Source: Prevotellaceae bacterium UBA4372
GTDB taxonomy: Bacteria > Bacteroidota > Bacteroidia > Bacteroidales > Bacteroidaceae
Assembly: GCA_002391275.1 (NCBI GenBank)
Contig: DGSC01000017.1
Coordinates: forward strand, 29,148 to 93,147
Length of the DNA: 64,000 bases
Direction of reading: 5' to 3'
The position numbers were made by a program, and so were the translations under genes. The notes beneath the pieces were generated by a model. The model made no database searches. It saw only the letters and a list, made by a program, of their open reading frames with translations, and was not told the origin of the DNA. Positions 1-8,065 of the stretch are shown one piece after another (the stretch's first letter is position 1; every line of letters begins with the position of its first letter).

Positions 1-1
1 A

Positions 2-1180
2 GACCGTCTTAATCGATTAGCCCCCTCAGCCACATTGGCAATGAGCCAACGCAGCAGTGAACTTAAGTCTCAGGGCATAGACGTAATAAACATGAGCGTT
101 GGAGAGCCTGATTTCAACACGCCCGACCATATCAAGGCTGCGGCCATACGAGCTGTTGAAGAGAACTATTCGCGCTACTCTCCCGTTCCAGGTTACCCGG
201 CTTTACGCCAAGCCATAGTGGAGAAGCTACGTACTGAGAACGGTCTCAATTATGATTCTTCACAGATTCTGTGTTCCAACGGAGCAAAACAAAGTGTATG
301 CAACGCCATCATGGCACTCGTCAACGCTGGTGATGAAGTCATCATCCCCGCTCCCTATTGGGTAAGCTACCCGCAAATGGTGCTGCTTGCCGAAGGTACA
401 CCTGTGTACATTGACGCCCCTATCGAGCAGGACTTCAAGATTACGCCTGCACAGCTGGAGGCTGCTATTACTCCCAAGACAAGAGCAGTCATCCTGTGTT
501 CGCCGTCAAACCCAACAGGAAGCGTATACACAAAAGAAGAGTTGCGCGGACTGGCCGACGTCATCGCCCGCCACGAACGGGTGATTGTGCTGGCCGACGA
601 GATTTACGAGCACATCAACTATGTCGGTAAGCACGAGAGCATAGCCCAGTTCACCGAGATTCGCGACCGCGTTGTCATCATTAACGGTGTATCGAAGGCA
701 TACGCAATGACGGGATGGCGCATTGGCTTCATTGCAGCACCCGAATGGGTTGTTAAAGGATGCAACAAGTTGCAGGGTCAATATACGAGCGGCCCATGCT
801 CGGTAAGCCAGAAAGCAGCCGAAGCAGCTTACACGGGTTCGCAGCAATGTGTTGAAGATATGCGTCAGGCGTTTGAACGTCGGCGTGATCTTATCGTAAG
901 ATTAGCAAAAGACATACCTGGGCTGGAAGTTAATATGCCTCAAGGCGCTTTCTACCTTTTCCCTAAATGCAGCAGCTATTTCGGCAAAAGCGATGGCTCT
1001 CGCGTCATCAACAACAGCACCGATTTGGCAATGTACCTTCTCGAAGTAGGACATGTAGCAACAGTTGGCGGCGATGCGTTTGGGTCACCTGAATGTTTCA
1101 GGATGAGCTACGCCACAAGCGACGAGAACATAGTGGAGGCTATGCGCAGGATTAAAGAGACATTAGCAAGGCTCAAGTAA
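2..1180 (+). CDS. Aspartate/aromatic aminotransferase, class I/II PLP enzyme (5' end cut by window)
   Basis: PLP-dependent aminotransferase of fold type I, cytoplasmic, probably making aspartate from oxaloacetate with glutamate as donor. The visible part (392 residues) has the family marks: SVGEPDFNTP near the N-terminus, SNPTG in the middle, LADEIYEH for the PLP-contacting Asp, and GVSKAYAMTGWRIGF containing the Schiff-base Lys and the phosphate-binding Arg. The reading frame is open to the left edge (DRLNRLAPSATLAMSQ), so the true start lies outside the window and only a few residues are missing. A TTG at 35 opens an in-frame reading but lies inside the conserved N-terminus, so it is not the start. 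The purH domain gene follows after 13 bases, suggesting cotranscription. Substrate preference (Asp versus aromatic or Ala) cannot be read directly. Confidence 0.9.
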   Translation, partial: DRLNRLAPSATLAMSQRSSELKSQGIDVINMSVGEPDFNTPDHIKAAAIRAVEENYSRYSPVPGYPALRQAIVEKLRTENGLNYDSSQILCSNGAKQSVCNAIMALVNAGDEVIIPAPYWVSYPQMVLLAEGTPVYIDAPIEQDFKITPAQLEAAITPKTRAVILCSPSNPTGSVYTKEELRGLADVIARHERVIVLADEIYEHINYVGKHESIAQFTEIRDRVVIINGVSKAYAMTGWRIGFIAAPEWVVKGCNKLQGQYTSGPCSVSQKAAEAAYTGSQQCVEDMRQAFERRRDLIVRLAKDIPGLEVNMPQGAFYLFPKCSSYFGKSDGSRVINNSTDLAMYLLEVGHVATVGGDAFGSPECFRMSYATSDENIVEAMRRIKETLARLK

Positions 1181-1193
1181 TAATTACAGCATT

Positions 1194-1787
1194 ATGGAAC
1201 AGAAAAAGATTATGACAGCTCTGATATCCGTCTTTCACAAGGACGGCCTCGAAGAACTCTTGGCCAAATTAAATGCCGAAGGCGTTCATTTTCTCTCCAC
1301 GGGAGGCACACAATCGTTCATTGAAAGTCTCGGCTACGATTGTCAGAAGGTAGAGGATATTACATCCTATCCCAGCATCCTTGGCGGTCGCGTGAAGACC
1401 TTACATCCGAAGATCTTTGGCGGCATTCTTGGCCGGCGCGAGCTCACGGCAGATTGCCAACAGATGACTCAATATGAGATTCCTGAAATAGACCTCGTCA
1501 TCGTAGACCTTTATCCCTTCGAACAGACGGTAGCCAGCGGTGCTTCTGATGCAGACATTATAGAGAAGATTGATATCGGTGGCATTTCACTCATTCGTGC
1601 AGGCGCCAAGAACTTCAACGATGTGGTCATCATACCGTCGAAGCAGCAGTACCAAAGCCTCCTTGACATACTCAATAAGCAAGGAGCACAAACCACTCTC
1701 GAACAACGTCGTCACTTTGCGACTGAGGCTTTCGGCGTGAGCAGTCATTACGATACCGCCATCCACACGTGGTTCCTGACTAAATAA
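1194..1787 (+). CDS. purH: Stand-alone IMP cyclohydrolase domain (PurH N-terminal, MGS-like fold)
   Basis: This 197-residue protein matches only the N-terminal half of bifunctional PurH, which closes FAICAR to IMP, the last step of purine synthesis. Visible motifs are ALISVFHKDG at the start, STGGT for phosphate binding, and GGRVKTLHPKIFGGIL, the strongest signature of the family. The protein ends in a proper stop just after the cyclohydrolase domain, so the AICAR formyltransferase half (about 310 residues in normal PurH) is absent. No remnant of it is seen in the 54 bases before mreB. It sits directly upstream of the cell-shape operon. A separate formyltransferase gene must exist elsewhere if the pathway is complete. 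Stand-alone cyclohydrolase versus decayed purH cannot be decided here, but the domain itself looks intact. Confidence 0.88.
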   Translation: MEQKKIMTALISVFHKDGLEELLAKLNAEGVHFLSTGGTQSFIESLGYDCQKVEDITSYPSILGGRVKTLHPKIFGGILGRRELTADCQQMTQYEIPEIDLVIVDLYPFEQTVASGASDADIIEKIDIGGISLIRAGAKNFNDVVIIPSKQQYQSLLDILNKQGAQTTLEQRRHFATEAFGVSSHYDTAIHTWFLTK

Positions 1788-1841
1788 AAACACCATTCAC
1801 TTCTCATTCTTTATTTATCACTTTCTTTTATCATTGGATAT

Positions 1842-2861
1842 ATGGGACTCTTCTCCTTCACAAAAGAAATAGCGATGGACCTTGGTACGGCCAACACCAT
1901 CATCATATCAGACGGTAAGATTGTCGTTGATGAGCCTTCGGTAGTGGCGCTCGATCGCCACACTGAGAAAATGATAGCCGTGGGCGAAAAGGCAAAGCTC
2001 ATGTACGAAAAGGTTCACGCAGGAATCAAAACCATCCGACCTTTGCGCGATGGCGTAATTGCCGACTTCAATGCTTGTGAGCAAATGATGCGAGGCCTCA
2101 TCAAGATGGTGCCTACGGGCCGACGTCTCTTCACTCCTTCTTTGCGCATGGTTATCGGTGTGCCTTCAGGATCAACCGAAGTAGAATTGCGTGCCGTGCG
2201 TGACTCTGCGGAACATGCTGGCGGTCGTGAAGTATATCTGATCTATGAACCCATGGCTGCAGCCATAGGTATTGGTCTTGATGTGGTAGCTCCTGAGGGC
2301 AATATGATCGTTGACATAGGTGGTGGTTCCACTGAAATCGCCGTCATCTCGCTTGGCGGCATAGTAGCAGACAAGAGTCTTCGCACTGCAGGCGACGACC
2401 TCACATCAGACATTCAGGAGTACATGAGTCGCCAACATAATGTCCGCGTGAGCGAACGCATGGCGGAACGTATTAAGATTAATGTCGGTGCTGCACTTAC
2501 CGATCTTGGCGAAAATGCACCTGAGGACTATATCGTACATGGGCCGAACCGAATCACAGCTCTGCCTATGGCCGTACCCGTATGCTATCAGGAGATTGCA
2601 CACTGCCTTGAAAAGACTATTGCCAAGATTGAAACAGCTGTGCTCAACGCTCTTGAGGAGACACCGCCAGAGCTCTATGCCGACATCGTGCGCAATGGCA
2701 TTTACCTTACTGGTGGCGGCGCACTGCTGAGAGGTTTAGACAAACGTCTTACAGACAAGCTCAACATCCCGTTCCATATAGCCGAAGACCCGTTGCACAG
2801 CGTAGCTAAAGGTACTGGCGTTGCACTTAAGAACATCGACAATTTCTCATTCCTGATGTAA
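1842..2861 (+). CDS. mreB: Rod shape-determining protein MreB
   Basis: Bacterial actin homologue that polymerises under the inner membrane and guides lateral cell-wall synthesis. The 339-residue length is normal. ATP-binding motifs are clear: MDLGTANTII (phosphate 1), IVDIGGGSTEIAVIS (phosphate 2) and LTGGGALLRGLDK (adenosine). IYEPMAAAIGIGLDV is the usual connecting segment. ATG at 1842 gives the typical MreB N-terminus with a short hydrophobic GLFSF start that could act as the membrane anchor. It is first of five consecutive elongation genes (mreB, mreC, mreD, mrdA, rodA), all on the plus strand with gaps of at most 43 bases or overlaps. Confidence 0.97.
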   Translation: MGLFSFTKEIAMDLGTANTIIISDGKIVVDEPSVVALDRHTEKMIAVGEKAKLMYEKVHAGIKTIRPLRDGVIADFNACEQMMRGLIKMVPTGRRLFTPSLRMVIGVPSGSTEVELRAVRDSAEHAGGREVYLIYEPMAAAIGIGLDVVAPEGNMIVDIGGGSTEIAVISLGGIVADKSLRTAGDDLTSDIQEYMSRQHNVRVSERMAERIKINVGAALTDLGENAPEDYIVHGPNRITALPMAVPVCYQEIAHCLEKTIAKIETAVLNALEETPPELYADIVRNGIYLTGGGALLRGLDKRLTDKLNIPFHIAEDPLHSVAKGTGVALKNIDNFSFLM

Positions 2862-2895
2862 ACTGGTTAACCTTTCAATGCGTTAACTTGTTCTT

Positions 2896-3750
2896 ATGCG
2901 TGCCCTACTTGATTTCATTGCCAAGTATTACCATTGGCTGATTTTTGTTGTACTGGAAGGAGTAAGCCTTATGCTGCTCTTCCAGTTCAACCGTTATCAG
3001 CATAGCCTTTGGATTACGGCTCTCACCGAAATGGTGTCTAAGGTTCAAGCCGCTGAAGCCGAGGCCTTGAGATACTTAACTCTGGGGCGTGCCAATGAGC
3101 AACTGACACGTCGGAACATTATCCTCGAGTACAATCTCGAACAAGCCACACGCCAGATAGCCATCCTTACTCACGACTCAACAGGTACCGAACGCATACA
3201 GGCCGAACGCATCAACGGGTTGGAACTGATTCCAGCTAAAATTGTGACCAACAGCATCAAGCGTCGCGACAATCTCATAACGATAGATGCAGGAGAAGCC
3301 GACGGCATACATGAGGAAATGGGCGTAGTTTGTGGAACTGGGCTCGTAGGCATTGTGTACCGAACCTCTAAGCACTTCTCCGTTATCTTACCGTTGCTCA
3401 ACAGCCACTCGCATATCAGTTGCCGTTTACGAGGTTCTGAGTATTTTGGACATCTCACATGGGACGGAGGCAATCCTCTGTTTGCTCAACTCGACGACAT
3501 TCCTCGCCATGCACGCTTCAATATTGGCGACATCGTGGAAACAAGCGGATTCAGTTCTGTATTTCCACCAGGTATTTTCGTAGGAAAGGTCGATGCTATA
3601 GGCAACAGCGACGACGGTCTTAGCTACAAATTACGTGTCCATCTGGCTACGGACTTCGCCACCCTTCAGGACGTATGTGTCGTGGCACAACAATTTCAAC
3701 CGGAAGTGCAGGAGCTGGAACAACAGTCTGACTCCCTGATAGCTTTATAA
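2896..3750 (+). CDS. mreC: Rod shape-determining protein MreC
   Basis: Periplasmic scaffold of the elongation machinery, anchored in the inner membrane, linking MreB/MreD with PBP2. The 284-residue protein has a short cytoplasmic start, one transmembrane segment around residues 13-31, a helical (probably coiled-coil) stretch to about residue 95, and the beta-rich MreC core. The core includes the ITIDAGEADGIHEEMGVV segment and the conserved GLVGIVY, VETSGFSSVFPPGIFVGKV region. It begins 34 bases after mreB and is followed by mreD after about 43 bases, consistent with one transcript. Confidence 0.94.
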   Translation: MRALLDFIAKYYHWLIFVVLEGVSLMLLFQFNRYQHSLWITALTEMVSKVQAAEAEALRYLTLGRANEQLTRRNIILEYNLEQATRQIAILTHDSTGTERIQAERINGLELIPAKIVTNSIKRRDNLITIDAGEADGIHEEMGVVCGTGLVGIVYRTSKHFSVILPLLNSHSHISCRLRGSEYFGHLTWDGGNPLFAQLDDIPRHARFNIGDIVETSGFSSVFPPGIFVGKVDAIGNSDDGLSYKLRVHLATDFATLQDVCVVAQQFQPEVQELEQQSDSLIAL

Positions 3751-3793
3751 CATAGTTTGCAACACCAACATCAATCGTTAATTCACCTACCCA

Positions 3794-4315
3794 GTGTTAA
3801 TAACATTCTTACAACGTACGCTATGGTTAGTCGCCCTTGTGGCGGCACAGATGATGGTGTTCAACTATGTTCATCTTTTTGGCTATGCCACCCCCCTACC
3901 CTACGTCTACCTCCTCCTGATATTTCCATTGGGCACAGCACGATGGAGCATCATGCTTTGGGGATTCGTGTGTGGCCTGCTCTGCGATTTTGTTTCGTTG
4001 ACTATGGGTATAGGTGCAGCATCTATGACCTTAGCCGCTTTCGTGCAGCCACTCTTGCTTAAGTACATGGCACCCAAGGATGCTGTCGACAATATGCAAG
4101 CCTCATTCCACGAACTCAGTTTTTGGGGTTACGTGCGTTATTCAGGTATTCTCACATTCATTTTCTCTGCAACCTATTTCTTGCTTCTGTCTTCTTCGTT
4201 TTTCCACCTATACGATTTTACCATTGCTTTCACATCCAGTTGGATTCTCACATTAATACTTTGTTTAGCTATTGAGAGAGTTCGCGGAGGAAAGCATCAT
4301 GCGAAGGAAAGTTAA
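3794..4315 (+). CDS. mreD: Rod shape-determining protein MreD (GTG start)
   Basis: Small integral membrane protein of the elongasome, 173 residues with about five hydrophobic segments and little else, as is usual for MreD. The best start is GTG at 3794 (LITFLQRTLWLVALVAAQ follows), because the first transmembrane helix begins immediately and no ATG fits upstream. Assignment rests on size, topology and its position between mreC and mrdA, since MreD is weakly conserved. The PBP2 gene begins 20 bases downstream. Confidence 0.88.
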   Translation: MLITFLQRTLWLVALVAAQMMVFNYVHLFGYATPLPYVYLLLIFPLGTARWSIMLWGFVCGLLCDFVSLTMGIGAASMTLAAFVQPLLLKYMAPKDAVDNMQASFHELSFWGYVRYSGILTFIFSATYFLLLSSSFFHLYDFTIAFTSSWILTLILCLAIERVRGGKHHAKES

Positions 4316-4335
4316 TCCTCTCTCTGTAGTCAATT

Positions 4336-6174
4336 ATGGTAGAACCCAGTCTCACATATCGCAAATATGTGCTTGGCTTTGCAGCACTCATTATAGTCGT
4401 AGTTTATGTTCTACGACTTTTCTCGCTGCAGCTACTGTCCGACGACTACCGTGCGCGTGCCGACTCGAACGCCCTGATGCGCCGGATTCAATTTCCGGCT
4501 CGAGGTGCCATCACAGACAGGAACGGCAAGTTGCTCGTCTACAACCAACCGGCCTATGACATCATGGTCGTCATGCAGGAGCAGGACGGTGTAGACACGC
4601 TTGCGCTATGCAAAAGCCTCGGCATCACACCCGAATGGTACGTCAAACGCATGAAAGAGATAAAGAACACCAAGGGCTATTCACCCTATACCCAGCAAGT
4701 GTTCATGAACCAGCTTTCGATGGAAGAGTTTAGCAGTTTCCAAGAGAAGCTCTTTCATTTCCGAGGCTTTTATATTCAGAAGCGTAGCATACGACAGTAC
4801 TCCTTTCCTTACGCAGCTCACGTCCTCGGTGATGTAGGCGAAGTGAACCCTACCGACATCGAAGAAGACGCCTACTACCGCCCTGGAGACTACATCGGAA
4901 AACAAGGCATTGAGCGAAGTTATGAGCGCCAACTCAGAGGCATCAAAGGCTCCGAAATCCTTATCCGCGACGTTCACGGCCGCATAAAAGGACGCTATCA
5001 GGACGGGCATTTCGACCAGAAGCCCATTCCTGGCAAGAACCTCACTCTCAGCATCGATCTCGAATTGCAGAAATTAGGAGAACGCCTCATGCACGGTAAA
5101 CTTGGCAGCATCGTAGCCATAGAGCCCTCCACAGGCGAAATCCTCTGCATGGTCACCTCGCCCACCTACGACCCACGTACCATGGTGGGTCGCCAACGTG
5201 GAAAGAAGCACCGTGAACTATCGTTAGACCCCATGAAGCCGTTGCTTAACAGAGCGATCATGGGCACCTACCCTCCAGGCTCAACATTCAAGACATCACA
5301 AGCTCTCACCTTCCTCGAAGAGGGTATCATCACCCCCCAGACGGCATATTCTTGCTCGCATGGTTTTCATTACAAAGGCCTCAGAGTAGGTTGCCACGGT
5401 CATGGCTCGCCCCTCCCTCTCATTCCTGCTATCGGCACATCATGCAACGGTTACTTCTGCTGGGGACTATACCACATGTTTAGCAACAGGGAGAAATACC
5501 ACAATGTCCAAGAAGCCATGACGTGCTGGAAGGACTATATGGTCTCTATGGGATTTGGATATAAGCTCGGAGTGGACCTTCCCGGCGAGAAACGAGGCTT
5601 TATTCCTAATGCCGACTATTATGACAAGGCCTACAAAGGCTCTTGGAACGGGCTCACGGTGATCTCTATATCCATCGGTCAGGGCGAAGTCACATTAACG
5701 CCTCTTCAAATCGCAAACCTCGGAGCAACCATAGCCAATCGGGGATGGTTCATTACCCCGCACGTCGTGAAAGAAGTGCAAGACGAATCTCTCGACACGC
5801 TGTACACGAAGAGGCGCTTCACCAAAGTGTCGCCTACGCACTACGAAACTGTCGTTGCCGGTATGAGACGCGCTGTCGAGTCAGGTACCTGTCATGCAGC
5901 AAACAATCCTTGGTTTGAGACATGTGGCAAGACGGGTACAGCTCAAAACCGAGGGCACGACCACTCTGTCTTCATGGGCTTCGCTCCACGCGACAATCCC
6001 AAGATAGCCGTAGCCGTCTACGTCGAGAACGGAGGCTGGGGCGCCACCTACGGCGTTCCTTTCGGCGCTCTCATCATGGAACAATATATTAACGGGCACT
6101 TGTCGCCGGCCAGCGAAGCTAAGGCCGAAACGCTTGCCAATCGAACAATCAGCTATGGCACCAGTGCAAGATAA
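4336..6174 (+). CDS. mrdA: Penicillin-binding protein 2 (elongation transpeptidase)
   Basis: Class B penicillin-binding protein that crosslinks peptidoglycan during lateral growth, partner of RodA. The 612-residue protein has an N-terminal membrane anchor at about residues 12-31 and a dimerisation/pedestal domain containing FPARGAITDRNGKLL and IGKQGIERSYERQLRG. The transpeptidase domain holds all three active-site motifs: STFK with Ser316, SCN at 369-371, and KTGTAQ near residue 530. Nothing is missing. Its 3' end overlaps the start of rodA, supporting translational coupling. Confidence 0.96.
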   Translation: MVEPSLTYRKYVLGFAALIIVVVYVLRLFSLQLLSDDYRARADSNALMRRIQFPARGAITDRNGKLLVYNQPAYDIMVVMQEQDGVDTLALCKSLGITPEWYVKRMKEIKNTKGYSPYTQQVFMNQLSMEEFSSFQEKLFHFRGFYIQKRSIRQYSFPYAAHVLGDVGEVNPTDIEEDAYYRPGDYIGKQGIERSYERQLRGIKGSEILIRDVHGRIKGRYQDGHFDQKPIPGKNLTLSIDLELQKLGERLMHGKLGSIVAIEPSTGEILCMVTSPTYDPRTMVGRQRGKKHRELSLDPMKPLLNRAIMGTYPPGSTFKTSQALTFLEEGIITPQTAYSCSHGFHYKGLRVGCHGHGSPLPLIPAIGTSCNGYFCWGLYHMFSNREKYHNVQEAMTCWKDYMVSMGFGYKLGVDLPGEKRGFIPNADYYDKAYKGSWNGLTVISISIGQGEVTLTPLQIANLGATIANRGWFITPHVVKEVQDESLDTLYTKRRFTKVSPTHYETVVAGMRRAVESGTCHAANNPWFETCGKTGTAQNRGHDHSVFMGFAPRDNPKIAVAVYVENGGWGATYGVPFGALIMEQYINGHLSPASEAKAETLANRTISYGTSAR

Positions 6175-7789
6175 GCCAAAAAGCATATTTGCCAGTATCG
6201 ACTGGATAACAATACTCATCTACGGAGCCCTGTTGGCTTTCGGGTGGATGAGCATCTGCGGTGCATGCTACGAGTACGGCCAGCCCCGCGACCTGCTTTC
6301 ACTGGCTTCTTTCGGCACGCGAACAGGCATGCAACTTGTATGGATAGGGTCGTCAGTAGTGCTTGGCACCATCATTTTACTGCTCGACGACCGCATCTTT
6401 GACACTTTTGCCTACCTCATCTACGGAGCCCTTATCGTTCTTCTTTTCATCACGCCTTTCCTCGCCCACGACATCAAAGGCTCACTCTCTTGGATCAAGA
6501 TAGGCCCCTTCAGCTTTCAGAGTGCTGAATTTGCCAAATTCGCCACGGCCTTGGCCTTAGCCAAATTCATGAGTACATACGGCTTCAAGCTCCAAGGTTC
6601 GTGGAAGAATATGGCCGTCAGCATCGCTATAATGATGTTGCCCATGGTGCTCATCGTCATGCAGAAGGAGACGGGGTCGGCCTTGGTTTACTTCAGCCTT
6701 TTCCTCATGCTCTACCGCGAAGGCATGCCCGGTTTCATTCTCTTTGCAGGCATTTCAGCGGCCGCCTATGTGGTCATTGGTTTGCGCTTCGACCAGAGCC
6801 TCATTCTCTCTTCATCTACCAGCCTTGGCGAAGTTCTCGTCATGCTGATGATTGTGGTCTTCGTAGCTTCACTTATTATGATCTACTGCCGCCCTTCTGC
6901 CCTTGTCGGCGACAGTGGCGTGGACCCTCGCAACACGCGCAGGCCTTATCGCAGCGCACTCATCTCAACACTTGGCGTCAGCCTCCCGATAATGTTGGGA
7001 ATCCTTGCTGTCGGCTATTTCCTTTTTCCTTTGCTCGGCAGTCATGAACCTGACGAACAGCTCAGCGCTTTCCAAGCTGCAGTTGCATCGCTGCCTGGTG
7101 CCGACTACCTACGCAATTTCCATCCTTTCAGCCTCTCACCATTCCTCATAGCCATAACCACGTTGCTGGCCATCCGCCTTTTCGTAGTCGCGTTCACCAC
7201 ACACATTTACCGTTATGCCTATATCGCGCTGTTTGCCTTAGCATCAATGACCACCTTCTTCTCGGCCAACCTCCTGTTCGACAAGCTGGCACCTCACCAG
7301 CAGAAGCGCATTCAAGTCTTGCTCGGGCTTCAGGACGACCCTAATGGTGTAGGCTACAACGTCATTCAGGCAAAGATAGCCATCGGCTCCGGCGGTCTTG
7401 AAGGCAAAGGTTTCCTCAATGGCACACAGACAAAGCTCAAGTATGTACCCGAGCAGGAGACCGACTTCATCTTCTGCACCGTAGGCGAGGAGCAAGGCTT
7501 CATCGGCTCCACCGTCGTACTCATCCTCTTTCTCCTCCTTTTGTGGCGCCTCATCCACGTTGCCGAGCGACAGCCCTACGCTTTCGGGCGCGTCTACGGC
7601 TACTGTGTCTTTTCCATCATCTTCTTCCACGTCCTCATCAACGTGGGCATGGTTCTGGGCCTGATGCCCGTAATCGGCATCCCGCTGCCCTTCTTCAGCT
7701 ATGGCGGCAGTTCGCTCTGGGGCTTCACGCTGCTCCTGTTCATTTTCCTCCGTATCGATGCCGGACGCTCACGCTACATCCGGAAGTAA
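6155..7789 (+). CDS. rodA: Rod shape-determining protein RodA (SEDS glycosyltransferase)
   Basis: SEDS-family polytopic membrane glycosyltransferase that polymerises lipid II together with PBP2. From ATG 6155 it is 544 residues. An in-frame TTG at 6134 would add seven residues and is less likely. Family signs are GSLSWIKIGPFSFQSAEFAKF, the long segment GYNVIQAKIAIGSGGLEGKG, the PEQETDFIFCTVGEEQGF region and the C-terminal LPFFSYGGSSLWGF. It is longer than E. coli RodA (about 370 residues). The extra length lies mainly at roughly residues 230-390, which carries additional hydrophobic segments, an expansion I associate with Bacteroidota RodA. The start overlaps mrdA by 20 bases. Confidence 0.94.
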   Translation: MAPVQDKPKSIFASIDWITILIYGALLAFGWMSICGACYEYGQPRDLLSLASFGTRTGMQLVWIGSSVVLGTIILLLDDRIFDTFAYLIYGALIVLLFITPFLAHDIKGSLSWIKIGPFSFQSAEFAKFATALALAKFMSTYGFKLQGSWKNMAVSIAIMMLPMVLIVMQKETGSALVYFSLFLMLYREGMPGFILFAGISAAAYVVIGLRFDQSLILSSSTSLGEVLVMLMIVVFVASLIMIYCRPSALVGDSGVDPRNTRRPYRSALISTLGVSLPIMLGILAVGYFLFPLLGSHEPDEQLSAFQAAVASLPGADYLRNFHPFSLSPFLIAITTLLAIRLFVVAFTTHIYRYAYIALFALASMTTFFSANLLFDKLAPHQQKRIQVLLGLQDDPNGVGYNVIQAKIAIGSGGLEGKGFLNGTQTKLKYVPEQETDFIFCTVGEEQGFIGSTVVLILFLLLLWRLIHVAERQPYAFGRVYGYCVFSIIFFHVLINVGMVLGLMPVIGIPLPFFSYGGSSLWGFTLLLFIFLRIDAGRSRYIRK

Positions 7790-7969
7790 GGCTTCTGAGA
7801 CTCGTTTCTTCTCTCAGGCAAGCCCAGCGGTTTTTCCATTTCTGGCGGAAAAATAGATACAGACGTTCTTTCGCATAGAGCCGTGTAGCTGGCAGAAACT
7901 CCCAAAACTATTCTCTTGCGGTGGTTCAAGCCCGGCATGTTTTTTCAACTTTATCTTTAGCATAAAAAA

Positions 7970-8007
7970 ATTCGGTTAACCGCATCAGCCGATGCGGTTA
8001 ACCGAAT
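7970..8007. repeat. Perfect 17-bp inverted repeat, loop AGCC
   Basis: Arms at 7970-7986 and 7991-8007 are exact reverse complements (core CGGTTAACCGCATC) around a 4-base loop. It is preceded by seven A residues. It may be a terminator for rodA or half of a paired element with the hairpin that follows; both end in GCATC-loop-GATGC. Confidence 0.9.
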
Positions 8008-8013
8008 TGCCCA

Positions 8014-8060
8014 ATTCTCTTAGGTGCATCGACCGATGCGCCTAAGAGAATTTTTTTTGT
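8014..8060. terminator. Stem-loop terminator built from inverted CTAAGAGAAT repeats
   Basis: Arms at 8014-8030 and 8035-8051 pair over 17 positions with one mismatch around GACC, and a run of T follows at 8050-8057. It ends rodA on the plus strand and lies beyond the 3' end of the convergent GH105 gene. The arm sequence GCRCCTAAGAGAAT recurs at 19729 and in a tandem array at 32891. The rest of 7790-8065 shows no gene. Confidence 0.75.
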
Positions 8061-8065
8061 ACCTT

